64,000 nucleotides of DNA from an uncultured Clostridia bacterium (lineage in GTDB: Bacteria > Bacillota > Clostridia > TANB77 > CAG-508): contig CAKPGD010000001.1 of assembly GCA_934154515.1 (NCBI GenBank), positions 1-64,000 on the forward strand. The letters are read 5' to 3'. This document shows, piece after piece, positions 25,028 to 35,039 of this stretch (position 1 is the stretch's first letter; the number at the start of each line of letters is the position of its first letter). Both the position numbers and the translations under genes were made by a program. The notes beneath the pieces are model-generated. The model was not told the DNA's origin, searched no databases, and saw only the letters and a program-made list of their open reading frames with translations.

Positions 25028-26833
25028 TTATTGTGGTAATACTATATTAAATGTTGTACCAACTCCTACTTTAGATTTAAAGTTTATGTCTCCATTGAAG
25101 TGTCCTTTTATTGTTGAGTATGACATAAATAATCCTAGTCCTGTTCCATTATGTCCTTTTGTTGTAATCATTTCATTAAACAATTTTTTCTGTATTTCTT
25201 CTGGTATTCCACTTCCGTGGTCTATTACAGATATTATTATATTATTTTTTTCTTTATCTATAACTAAATCTATAACTTGGTCTGGTTTTCCGCCATATGA
25301 TTGTATTGCATTTGATATTAAGTTATTAACTACTTGTACTAAACTGTTGATGTTTCCTATTATTTTAGTATGATCTTCTACTTTTTTAACTACATTTAAT
25401 TTTATAAATGCATTTTTTAATTCATGTTTCATTAATATATTAACTCTATTTAGTAGCTCTTCTACTTCAAATATCATTGTAGCATCTTCTGTCATATTAA
25501 CTGCTTGACCTTTTACAGCAGTTATGATGTCTGACATATATGAATCATATGAGTTTACTTTATTTACCCATTCTAGCATATCTTTTGCTATTGCTTGGTG
25601 GTCTTCTTTTGTAACATCTGGGTCATTTATAGATTTTTGATATTCTGTTATTAAATCTGTAAGTCCTTCCATTGCACCAGAAATTGACATTATTGGTGTT
25701 TTTAAGTTGTGTGCTATTCCACCTATCATTTGTCCTAATGAAGCAAGTCTCTCACGTTCCATTAATATGTCTTGATTTTGTTTTAAAACCTCCATGTCAA
25801 GTATATGTTGTGTTGTATCTTTAAATAGTATTAGCGTTCCTACATATTTTCTTTCTTTATAAATTCCTGTTATTTCTATATTGAAATATTTATTTTGTTT
25901 CTTTAATATAGCTTCTGCTATATGTAGTTTTTCGTCATGTTTTATTGTTTTAAAATATTCTCCTAGCTTTTTCTTTTTTACTGTAATGCTTTTGGAAATT
26001 TCTATTTCTTCAAATTGTTTTCCTATTAATTTCTTTCTATCTATTTTAAATATTTTTTCAAATGTTTTATTACAGTTTGTTATAATTTCATCTTTGCTTA
26101 ATACAACATATGCATCTGAAATCTGGTCAACTATTGTTTTTAATGCTATTGGAGCAACGTCTAAGAAATCATATCTAAATATTGCAATAGCAAAACATAA
26201 GAATGTTGTCATGAATGAGATTGGTGTTATATATATGTTCATATCAAATACTGTCATTCCTAATATATTTACTATTAGCGGTACTAATGCACCTATTGCC
26301 ATTAGTATAAATTGTTTAGAAACTCCTTTTGAATCCTTCATAGAATTTTTTAATAGAATTATAATATCTATTATGAATAATCCATATGTATATACAGAAT
26401 GGACATAGAAATATGGTCCAAATACTGTAGTTTCAGGATTTACAGAATATACTTTATAAAACAAATTGTGAAATTTATTTGTCCATAATACCAGCATTGT
26501 TGTTACTGGTATTATAAACAATAATAATTGGCTTTTCTTGTATTTCTTGTCTTCTGATAAGTTATACGCTATGAAGAATAATATTACTGGCATAAATACA
26601 ACAAATATGTATATAAAGTATTCTGGGTATATAGGGCTAATTGTTGGCACATAATTTATGATTAAAATTTGAGCTATTAGACCTACACACCAAAACATCA
26701 TAGAATACAACAAATAGTTAAATGTTGTTTTTAATTTTGAGTTCGTTGTCTTTTTCTTATTTATGTAAAAAATTGTTATAGCCTCTATTATGATTGTTAT
26801 TAGCAATCCAATAAAGAATTCAAAGTATTTCAT
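25028..26833 (-). CDS. Sensor histidine kinase with 7TM input and PAS domains
   Basis: A 601-residue kinase. Residues 1-225 form about seven hydrophobic helices, like the 7TM-type histidine-kinase input module that can receive small external ligands. A PAS domain (about 230-340: IVDQISDAYVVLSKDEIITNCNKTF) precedes the phospho-acceptor region GGIAHNLKTPIMSISG (His near 374) and a HATPase domain with NNLISNAIQ, DHGSGIPEE and NGTGLGLFMS. All catalytic boxes look intact. It begins 22 bases after the NRPS gene with an AGGAGG site and precedes the HD-GYP regulator by 25 bases. I infer it phosphorylates that regulator and might sense the NRPS product; the ligand is not shown by sequence. Confidence 0.92.
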   Translation of the reverse strand: MKYFEFFIGLLITIIIEAITIFYINKKKTTNSKLKTTFNYLLYSMMFWCVGLIAQILIINYVPTISPIYPEYFIYIFVVFMPVILFFIAYNLSEDKKYKKSQLLLFIIPVTTMLVLWTNKFHNLFYKVYSVNPETTVFGPYFYVHSVYTYGLFIIDIIILLKNSMKDSKGVSKQFILMAIGALVPLIVNILGMTVFDMNIYITPISFMTTFLCFAIAIFRYDFLDVAPIALKTIVDQISDAYVVLSKDEIITNCNKTFEKIFKIDRKKLIGKQFEEIEISKSITVKKKKLGEYFKTIKHDEKLHIAEAILKKQNKYFNIEITGIYKERKYVGTLILFKDTTQHILDMEVLKQNQDILMERERLASLGQMIGGIAHNLKTPIMSISGAMEGLTDLITEYQKSINDPDVTKEDHQAIAKDMLEWVNKVNSYDSYMSDIITAVKGQAVNMTEDATMIFEVEELLNRVNILMKHELKNAFIKLNVVKKVEDHTKIIGNINSLVQVVNNLISNAIQSYGGKPDQVIDLVIDKEKNNIIISVIDHGSGIPEEIQKKLFNEMITTKGHNGTGLGLFMSYSTIKGHFNGDINFKSKVGVGTTFNIVLPQ

Positions 26834-26855
26834 TTTATCCTCCTAGTTTCTTAAT

Positions 26856-29800
26856 TTATAAATTTTCTAGTACTTTTCTTATGTATTCTATATCAATTTC
26901 TGGCCAGTCAAATCCAGCTTCTTTAAAAAATTTAAGTGTATTTTTATTTGAAATTACTAAATTTGTTTTATATACGAAGTTATCATCTTTGTCTAAGTCA
27001 TTTACCAATACATTTACATTATTAGTTCTTGACTCGTCATATAGCCATTTTTTTAGTTTCTTTTTAAATACATAATCTTCTACTATTTTTATGTCTATTT
27101 TTAATTGTTTTAATATTTCATATAATTCTTTTATATAAATGTGTTTTGAATTATATAAGTGCATTATTGATATTGGGAAATTATAGTATTCCATACATAC
27201 TATAATAGCTTCTGCTATTTTATCAACTGGACTAAATTCTGCGTAATTTTCCATTATTGATTTTGGAATCATTCCTAATGCTAAAAATGCTTTTAATCTA
27301 TTTAAAAATGCATTATCTTCACTATTTTCTTGGAATTTACCATCTGAATATCTATTAGTTATATTTCCTATTCTTAGTATTATTCCTTTTAGTCTTTTAC
27401 TTGCTAATTCTTCTAAAATTAATTTTTCTGCTTCAAATTTACTTCTAACATATACGTTTTCTAGTGTTTGATTTACAAATAGTTTATCTTCTCCATATTC
27501 AATTACTTCGTCTGGTCTGAAGCTATTTGCTAATCCTACCATTGTATTTCCAGATACACTTACTGTTGAAGTTTGTATGAATTCTTTATTGAATTTTTCA
27601 CAAAATTCTATAATGTTTTTTACACCTGTTACATTTATTTTTTCGAATACATTGTAATCTCCATAGTGTTTTACTAATGCAGCACAGTTTATAACTTGTT
27701 CTACATTTTCTCCTAATTGATTATATTGCTCTTCTGAAAGTCCATAATTTTTGTAAGTAATATCTCCGTCTATTACAAATATTCTTGTTCCTAATAAATT
27801 ACTTAAATCACTTCCAAAGTAATATTTGAATTTATTTCTTAATTTGTTTTCTGGTGATGTACTTGGGTCTTTTCTAATTAAACAATATATTTTTATAGAA
27901 TCTATTTTTAATAATTCTGCTAATACATGAATTCCTAAGAATCCTGTTGCACCTACTAAAAGCACATTTTGTATTTTTCTTGGTCTTACTCTTATTTTAT
28001 TTTCTTCTGCATTTTTCTTTATAAAGTTATTTATTTTTTCAAAGTCTTTTTCTGTATATTGTGGGTATAAAGCTTCTTCTTTGTTTTCTTCTAAGAATTT
28101 TGCTAATTCTCTAATTGTGTTATTCTTAAATATGTCTCCATAGTTAATGTTATACCCTATCTTCATAATTTCTAGTTGTAGTTTTAATGCGCATAAAGAG
28201 TCTCCGCCTATATCAAAGAAATTATCATCTATACTTATTTTTTCTAGCGAAAGGATTTCTTCCCATATTTTTACTAATTTTCTCTCTAATTCTGTTTCTG
28301 GTGCAATTATTTCTTTTTCCTTTATTATTGGTAAAGGTAGTTCTTTTCTATCTATTTTTCCGTTTGGTGTATATTTAAAGTCTTCTAATTGTACTAGGTA
28401 TGATGGAACCATATAATTTGGTAAACTCATAGATAGTCTATTTTTTAAATTAGATATAGATACTCTACCTGTTGCTACAAAATATCCACATAAGATATCT
28501 CTTCCATTTACATTTTTTACAGCTACTACACTTGATGAAACTCCTTTATATGCACATATAGCATTTTCTATTTCTCCAAGTTCGATTCTTAGTCCTCTTA
28601 TTTTTACTTGGAAATCGTTTCTTCCTAAACAGTCTATTTCTCCATTTGGAAGTACTTTTACTAAGTCTCCTGAATTATATATTCTGGAATTATTATATTC
28701 TATATATCTTTCTGATGTAAGTTCTGGTTTGTTTATATATCCTATTGAAACTCCGTCTCCTCCTATGAATAATGTTCCTATTACACCTTGTGGAACTTGA
28801 TTCATATCATTATCTAATACATATATTTCTGTATTTGCTATCGGTGTTCCTATTGTTATTTTTTTATTTAATGAAGTTATTTCTTTTAATGTTGAGCCAA
28901 CTGTTGTTTCTGTTGGTCCATACATATTAAATACTTGTGCATCTGTTATATTTCTAATCTTTTTGAATAAGTCAAGTGTAAATGGTTCTCCTGCAAGTGA
29001 TATTATTTTCATTTTTTGGATATATTCTATTGCTGTGTTTTCTGACATTAGTAGCTTAAATTTTGAAGGTGTTGTTTGTATTACTTCAACATTATTTTTT
29101 AAGCATAATTCATTTAAAAGTATTGGGTTGTTTTGCTCTTCATTATTTGCTAAAACAACTTTCATTCCTGTACATAATGGTAATAAGCTTTCTAATACAA
29201 ATATATCAAAACACATTGTGGTGATATTTACTATTGTTTTATCTTTTAGTGGCATTCTATCACACATTCCATAAATGAAGTTTACTACGCTTGATTGTTT
29301 TAATATAACTCCTTTTGGTCTTCCTGTTGAGCCTGATGTATATATCATATATGAAACATCTGAAGATTTTGTATCTGTATCAAATGGTTTATATTCATCA
29401 TAAGAATTTTCATCATCTACACATAAAGAGTCTACTTCTATTCTATCTTCGTAATTTTTTTCTGTAAGAACTAGTCCTACTTCACTATCTTCTAGAATAT
29501 ATTTTACTCTATCAACAGGGTATTTTGGATCGATTGGTAAATATCCTGCCCCCGCTTTTAAAATTGCAAACATAGAAACTATAAGTTCTGCTCTTCTGTC
29601 CATCATAATTCCTATTACTTTATATTTCTTTTTAGAAATATTATTTTTATATGCTGGCATATTTATAATATGGTTTGCTAGTTTATTTACTTTTGTTTCT
29701 AATTCTTTATAAGTATATTTCTCGTCTCCAAATACAAGTGCTATTTTGTCTGGTGTTTCTAATACTTGTTTTTCAAATAAATCTATTATTCTAAGTTCTT

Positions 29801-32800
29801 TTGAATATTCCAAAGTTGGATACATTTTTGGAATTTCTGTAAGTATTTTTATCTTAGAAATTTGTGTTTCTGGTTCTTCTATAATACTGTTTACTATATT
29901 TTTGTAGCAGTCTAAGAATGTGCTCATAAAGTTTTTACCAAATAATTTTGTACAGTATTCTAGTCTTATATTATATGATTCTTGTGTTGGTGTTATTTCA
30001 AGTGATATGTCAAACTTAGATGTTTTGTTTTCTGGTATAACATATGTACTGCTTAACCCGTTTAGGTCTAATTTTGGTAGTCCTTCACTCTCATATATAA
30101 ACATCGTATCAAATACAGGATTTCTACTATTATCTCTTGCTATATTTAAGTTTTTAACTAGTTCATCAAATGGATATGTTTGATGTTCAAATGCATTCAT
30201 ACAATTATTTTTTACTTGATTTAGAAAGTCTATTGCCGTGCTTGAAGATTGTATATTTTGTTTTAGTGCGATTGTATTAACAAACATTCCAACTATATCT
30301 GAAAGTTCTGCATTGTTTCTTCCTACTGTTGGTGTTCCTACTACTATTTCATTTTGCATTGTGTATTTATAAAGAAGAATATAATAGCTTGAAAGTAAGA
30401 ACATATATGGTGTAATTCCTTTACTTTTACAGAATTCATTTATTTTATCTACATTTTCTAGTTTTTCAAATATGCTTTCTCCTTCTTCTGATTTTATACT
30501 AGCTCTTTCAAATTCAGTTGGCATATTTAATAAAGGCACTCCATTTTCAAAAGTAGATAACCAATATTCTTTATCTTTTTCTTCTATTTTTTCTGATATT
30601 GCATAATCTATATAATCAATTTTATTTTCTTTTAGTTCTTTTTCGTTATATAAGTCACACAATTCTTTTGCAAATATTCCTATTGATGTTCCATCACAGA
30701 TTATATGATGCATATCCATTTGTAATAATGCTTTTCCGTCAAACTTATCTAACTCAATATGCATTAAAGGTGCTTTTCCTAAGTCAAATGGTTTTACAAA
30801 GTCTTCATTTTTGCTGTTTGATACCTTTAATTTAAAGTCTATTTTTTCTACCACTTTTTGAACAACATCTGTATCTTTTAACTCAAAATATGTTCTAAAA
30901 GCTTCATGTCTGTTTATTATTGTTCCTATTGCATTTTCTAATTTTTTTACATCTGGTACTTTGTCGAAAAGTATTCCAAATGGTGTATTATATGCTAATG
31001 ACTCTTCTTGCATACTTGCAGTATAGTATATTCTTCTTTGTGCTGAAGATACTGGATAATATTCTGCTTTTTCATGTTTTTTTATTTTTTCTGTTTTCTC
31101 TTCTGTTACTTCTTTTGTATCAATAAATTCTGACAATTCCTTAATTGTTGGATATTCGAAAATGTCTTTTACTTCTATTTTTACTTTTAAATCATTATAT
31201 ATTTCTGAAACTAACATTATAGAGCATAGTGAGTCTCCACCTAAATCGAAGAAATTTGCTAATGTACTTATTTTGTTTAGTTTTAAAACTTTTTTCCAGA
31301 TTTTTTCTACTTTTTTCTCTGTGTCTGTTTCGCTTTTTATAAATTCTTTATCTTCTACTATTATTTCTGGCAAATTTTTGCTATCTACCTTTCCATTTGC
31401 AGTTATAGGTAGGTGGTCCATAAATACTATGTGAGATGGTACCATATAGTTTGGTAATTCTTTTGCAAGTGCTTTTTTTAATGTTTTTTCTGTTAATTCA
31501 CTGTCTGTTGTCTCTATGTATGCACATATACTGTCTATATCATTTACTTTTTTTATTACTGTTATGGCATTTTTTATATCTTCTAATTTTATTATTTTTT
31601 CTGTTATTTCGTCTAATTCAATTCTTAGTCCATGTAATTTTATTTGATTATCTTTTCTTCCATAATAAACTAGTTCTCCGTTTTTATTTAGCTTTGCGAT
31701 GTCTCCTGTTCTATATACCCCATTAAATCTTTGTTTATTTACATATCCTAAACCTACTCCATCTCCTGTTATTACAAGTTCCCCTGGTATATCTATTGGT
31801 AGTATATTTTCATCTTTGTTCATTATATACATTTTTACATTTAAGTATGGAGTTCCTATTGTTATATCATTTTCATCTATAACGTGTTTATTTGAAGCAC
31901 ATGCACATGTCTCTGAAGGTCCATAGCCATTATGTATTTCTGCATTTGTTGCTTTTCTTAATTCTTTATATAGACTTGGCTTAAATACTTCTCCACCTAA
32001 TTGAATTACTTTTACATCTCTTAAACATTCATTTTCATTTAATAATAATGATATTTTTGATGGTGTAGATACTATGAAATCTATATTATTTTCTATTATT
32101 AATTTACTTGTAAATGCTGGTATTTTTTGTTCATCTTCATCTGCAAGTATTACTGTTTTTCCTGATAATATTGAAAGAAAATTTTCAACTACAAACATAT
32201 CAAATGAAACAGTACTTGTACTTAAATAGTTCTCACAAATATTAGTATGTAATATTTTTTTGAAGCTGTTTACTAAATTTATAACACTTAGTCTTCTTAA
32301 TTCAACACCTTTTGGCATACCTGTTGAACCAGAAGTATATAATACACAAAATCTATCTTCATTTGAGCTTTTTACTTTTGGTTGTTTATTACTATAATTT
32401 TCTAAGTTTGTTATATCAACTGTTTCGTAATTCATATATAAGTTTGTAATTACTATTGGACATTTTGCATTTGTTAACATATAGTTTACTCTATCTTCTG
32501 GAAGATTTGGGTCTATTAGCATATATGCTGCTCCCGTTTTTAATACTCCCCACATTGCTATATGTAAATCTAATGACCTATTTAGCATTATTCCTACTAC
32601 ATCATCTTTTTTTATTTGTTTGCTTAATAATATATTAGCAACTTGATTTGATTTTTCATCTAACTCGCCATATGTTAATGTTTTATCTTTAAATTTTGCA
32701 CATATTTTATTTTTATTTTTTCTTACTTGTTTTTCAAAAACTTCTACTATTGTTTGTTTTTTATTATATTTATATTCTGTTGCATTAAATTTATTTATTA

Positions 32801-34115
32801 TAGATTTTTCTTCTTTTGTTATAACTTCTATATTTTTTATTACTGGATTTTTTAAAACACTTTTTGCCATATTTATTATTCTTTTGTGTAAGTTTTCTAT
32901 ATCTTCTTTTGTAAATTTGCTTGTTTGATAATTATAAAATATATTCACTTTTCCTGTGTTGTCCATATCGTAAAAATGTACTTCAACAGGATTTGCAACA
33001 TTAGAGTTTGGTACCCAGCCTGATTCATAATCTATATCACTTGTTTTTTTGTTATCTCTTGCATTTTGGTAAGATAATACAAAATCATATAAATTTTCAG
33101 ACATATCAAATTTTTCTTTAATGTCTTTTAATAGTTCTAAATATGGATATTTTTGATGCCTATATATTGCTGTTTGATTTAATTCTACTTGTTTTAAAAA
33201 TTTTGAAAATTCTAAATTAGAATTTATATCCATTTTAAAAGGTACATTGCTTACAAACATTCCTATTATTTGTTTTTCATTAAAATTTCTTCTGTTAAGT
33301 ACTGGAGTTCCTATTATCGCTGATTTTGTATCATTTATTTTTGCAAGATAAATTAGGTATATCGCCATAAAAAATGTATATACTGAGCAATTATTTTCTT
33401 TACTAAAGCTAGCAATTTTTTCATATAAATTTTTATCTATTTCAAAAGACTCTCTGCTTCCTTCGCAACTATTTATATCTTTTCCACTTGCTTTTTTATC
33501 TTTATAGATATGTGTAATTACTGGTTCCTTTTCGAAAACTTCATTCCAAAAAGTTCTATCATTTTTAATTTTTGTACTTTGCATATATTTTTGAGAATCT
33601 ATTATATATTGTTCATATTTTGTATAATCTTCGAAGGCATAATTACTTTTTACTAGCATAGAATATATTTCCATTAGTCTAGAAACAAGTAATCCCATTG
33701 ACCAAGCATCACAAATTAAATGGTGAAATACTCCAATTATTCCACCCGTTCCATTTGGATACTTAAAAAGTGTAAATTTGAATAAATTTGAATTAATCAT
33801 TTTAAAAGGCGCTTTTAACAAGCGAGAGCACAATTTATTTGTTTCTTCTATATTTTTTGTTTCAATTATTTCTGTTTTAAATTTTTTATATGTTGACACG
33901 TGCTGTACTGCTTCATCATCTTTTATTTCAAATTGGAATCTCATACTATCTGTATGTTCTACAAATATGTTTGCTGTCTTTTCTAGTAGCTCAAAGTCTA
34001 CTTTTTCTTTTATGTATATATAACCACATATATTGTTAACACTCGTATTTGAATAAAACATTTCTGTGTTCCATATGTTTTTTTGTTGATTTGTTAAGTT
34101 TAAGGTATTTTCCAT
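26856..34115 (-). CDS. Two-module nonribosomal peptide synthetase with terminal reductase (C-A-T-C-A-T-R)
   Basis: About 2419 residues. Condensation domain 1 (1-430) has HHLICDAWS near 133; adenylation 1 (450-880) has LYTSGSTGMPKG near 592; carrier 1 has FFDLGGDSLCS near 958. Condensation 2 has MHHIICDGTS near 1137; adenylation 2 has IYTSGSTGRPKG near 1590; carrier 2 has FFDIGGDSLCA near 1970. A thioester-reductase domain ends the protein (LLVGATGFLG near 2053, then YVRSK). By family knowledge, such enzymes condense two amino acids and release the chain reductively as a peptide aldehyde. The leading C domain suggests an acyl group is added first. Specificity-code residues read about DMVVILGACK and DILQILMVGK, which I cannot assign to substrates. 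The ATG at 34115 follows GAAAGGA. First gene of the operon. Confidence 0.95.
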   Translation of the reverse strand: MENTLNLTNQQKNIWNTEMFYSNTSVNNICGYIYIKEKVDFELLEKTANIFVEHTDSMRFQFEIKDDEAVQHVSTYKKFKTEIIETKNIEETNKLCSRLLKAPFKMINSNLFKFTLFKYPNGTGGIIGVFHHLICDAWSMGLLVSRLMEIYSMLVKSNYAFEDYTKYEQYIIDSQKYMQSTKIKNDRTFWNEVFEKEPVITHIYKDKKASGKDINSCEGSRESFEIDKNLYEKIASFSKENNCSVYTFFMAIYLIYLAKINDTKSAIIGTPVLNRRNFNEKQIIGMFVSNVPFKMDINSNLEFSKFLKQVELNQTAIYRHQKYPYLELLKDIKEKFDMSENLYDFVLSYQNARDNKKTSDIDYESGWVPNSNVANPVEVHFYDMDNTGKVNIFYNYQTSKFTKEDIENLHKRIINMAKSVLKNPVIKNIEVITKEEKSIINKFNATEYKYNKKQTIVEVFEKQVRKNKNKICAKFKDKTLTYGELDEKSNQVANILLSKQIKKDDVVGIMLNRSLDLHIAMWGVLKTGAAYMLIDPNLPEDRVNYMLTNAKCPIVITNLYMNYETVDITNLENYSNKQPKVKSSNEDRFCVLYTSGSTGMPKGVELRRLSVINLVNSFKKILHTNICENYLSTSTVSFDMFVVENFLSILSGKTVILADEDEQKIPAFTSKLIIENNIDFIVSTPSKISLLLNENECLRDVKVIQLGGEVFKPSLYKELRKATNAEIHNGYGPSETCACASNKHVIDENDITIGTPYLNVKMYIMNKDENILPIDIPGELVITGDGVGLGYVNKQRFNGVYRTGDIAKLNKNGELVYYGRKDNQIKLHGLRIELDEITEKIIKLEDIKNAITVIKKVNDIDSICAYIETTDSELTEKTLKKALAKELPNYMVPSHIVFMDHLPITANGKVDSKNLPEIIVEDKEFIKSETDTEKKVEKIWKKVLKLNKISTLANFFDLGGDSLCSIMLVSEIYNDLKVKIEVKDIFEYPTIKELSEFIDTKEVTEEKTEKIKKHEKAEYYPVSSAQRRIYYTASMQEESLAYNTPFGILFDKVPDVKKLENAIGTIINRHEAFRTYFELKDTDVVQKVVEKIDFKLKVSNSKNEDFVKPFDLGKAPLMHIELDKFDGKALLQMDMHHIICDGTSIGIFAKELCDLYNEKELKENKIDYIDYAISEKIEEKDKEYWLSTFENGVPLLNMPTEFERASIKSEEGESIFEKLENVDKINEFCKSKGITPYMFLLSSYYILLYKYTMQNEIVVGTPTVGRNNAELSDIVGMFVNTIALKQNIQSSSTAIDFLNQVKNNCMNAFEHQTYPFDELVKNLNIARDNSRNPVFDTMFIYESEGLPKLDLNGLSSTYVIPENKTSKFDISLEITPTQESYNIRLEYCTKLFGKNFMSTFLDCYKNIVNSIIEEPETQISKIKILTEIPKMYPTLEYSKELRIIDLFEKQVLETPDKIALVFGDEKYTYKELETKVNKLANHIINMPAYKNNISKKKYKVIGIMMDRRAELIVSMFAILKAGAGYLPIDPKYPVDRVKYILEDSEVGLVLTEKNYEDRIEVDSLCVDDENSYDEYKPFDTDTKSSDVSYMIYTSGSTGRPKGVILKQSSVVNFIYGMCDRMPLKDKTIVNITTMCFDIFVLESLLPLCTGMKVVLANNEEQNNPILLNELCLKNNVEVIQTTPSKFKLLMSENTAIEYIQKMKIISLAGEPFTLDLFKKIRNITDAQVFNMYGPTETTVGSTLKEITSLNKKITIGTPIANTEIYVLDNDMNQVPQGVIGTLFIGGDGVSIGYINKPELTSERYIEYNNSRIYNSGDLVKVLPNGEIDCLGRNDFQVKIRGLRIELGEIENAICAYKGVSSSVVAVKNVNGRDILCGYFVATGRVSISNLKNRLSMSLPNYMVPSYLVQLEDFKYTPNGKIDRKELPLPIIKEKEIIAPETELERKLVKIWEEILSLEKISIDDNFFDIGGDSLCALKLQLEIMKIGYNINYGDIFKNNTIRELAKFLEENKEEALYPQYTEKDFEKINNFIKKNAEENKIRVRPRKIQNVLLVGATGFLGIHVLAELLKIDSIKIYCLIRKDPSTSPENKLRNKFKYYFGSDLSNLLGTRIFVIDGDITYKNYGLSEEQYNQLGENVEQVINCAALVKHYGDYNVFEKINVTGVKNIIEFCEKFNKEFIQTSTVSVSGNTMVGLANSFRPDEVIEYGEDKLFVNQTLENVYVRSKFEAEKLILEELASKRLKGIILRIGNITNRYSDGKFQENSEDNAFLNRLKAFLALGMIPKSIMENYAEFSPVDKIAEAIIVCMEYYNFPISIMHLYNSKHIYIKELYEILKQLKIDIKIVEDYVFKKKLKKWLYDESRTNNVNVLVNDLDKDDNFVYKTNLVISNKNTLKFFKEAGFDWPEIDIEYIRKVLENL

Positions 34116-34143
34116 ATTATCCAACATCCTTTCATATACGGTT

Positions 34144-34172
34144 ATTATACAAAATTCTACAAATAAATGCAA
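34144..34172 (-). promoter_or_regulatory. Likely promoter of the NRPS operon
   Basis: Minus-strand TTGCAT (34172-34167), 17-base spacer, TATAAT (34149-34144), about 29 bases before the ATG. The -35 box overlaps a small inverted repeat AAATG-CAA-CATTT at 34165-34177, a possible regulator site. Confidence 0.7.
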
Positions 34173-34269
34173 CATTTAAAGGAAAATATGTAAATTTATT
34201 TTTATACCTTTTTATCTACTTTTTTTATTTAATTTTTTACCTAAATTTTTATTCAATTTTACACTTTTT

Positions 34270-34984
34270 TTAATTATAAAAATATGAATTTATACCATTA
34301 AATATCCCCCATGCTAATTTATTTTGATAGTTGTCATCTAATAGCAGTTTTTCTTCTTCTTGATTTGAAAGAAAGCCACATTCTACTATAGAAATTGGTA
34401 TTTCTACATGTTTTATTATATATACATTTTCTAGTTTCATTGCTACTCTTTTGTTTTCTTTTTGTATTGCACTATTTAAATTTTCTTGCAATTCTTTTGC
34501 AAGTTTTGTACTATTTTCGTCGCCTTGTTTATAAAAGCATTGCCATCCCCAATACTGTTCTTGTGGAATTTTATTTAAATGTATTGAAATAAATATATCT
34601 GCTGAGTATTCATTTCCTATTTTTACTCTATTATGTATGTCTGATAACTTTTTTTGTTTTAATGTTTTACTGTCTAAATCGTATATTGCATTTTCATCTG
34701 AACGAGTTAATATTACTGTTGCTCCTGATTGTTCTAATAAATTTTGTAATTTTAATGCTATTTTTAAATTAGTTTGTGCCTCTGTTGTTCCTGTACTACT
34801 TTGTGCACCGCTCATCTGGTATTCCATGTCCTGCATCTACTACTATTACCTTGTTGGTTACTGGAGTAGCTACTGTTTCAACTGTATTTATTTTTTTATT
34901 ATTTTGACCTATGCTTGCTACAAGTATTGCAACAAATACAAAACTTAATAACATTATTATTCTCTTTTTTCTTATTATAAACAT
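34270..34984 (-). pseudogene. cwlD: N-acetylmuramoyl-L-alanine amidase (CwlD-like), frameshifted
   Basis: Two overlapping frames together encode one amidase_3 protein of about 238 residues. The first frame gives an N-terminal membrane anchor and VIVVDAGHGIPD, then diverges into ERCTK and stops. The second frame resumes at GGAQSS and continues through NLKIALKLQNLLEQSGA, SIHLNKIP, the CwlD-like WGWQCFYKQGDE and IVECGFLSNQEEEKLL. Removing one base (T at 34812, A on the coding strand) restores the family motif DAGHGIPDGGAQ. CwlD helps make muramic-delta-lactam in spore cortex. The rest of the gene shows no further decay, so this is either a recent mutation or a sequencing or assembly error. The ATG at 34984 fits the GAGGTG site. 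Confidence 0.87.
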
Positions 34985-34985
34985 A

Positions 34986-35019
34986 ACAAACACCTCATTA
35001 ATTTATATGAGATGTTTGT
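34986..35019 (-). promoter_or_regulatory. Hairpin that includes the cwlD ribosome site
   Basis: Arms ACAAACACCTCAT and ATGAGATGTTTGT pair over 13 positions with one mismatch and an 8-base loop. On the minus strand the 3' arm contains the GAGGTG site of cwlD. It could end transcription of the GGDEF gene upstream, limit cwlD translation, or both. Confidence 0.55.
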
Positions 35020-35039
35020 GTTTTTTATTCTTATAATTT

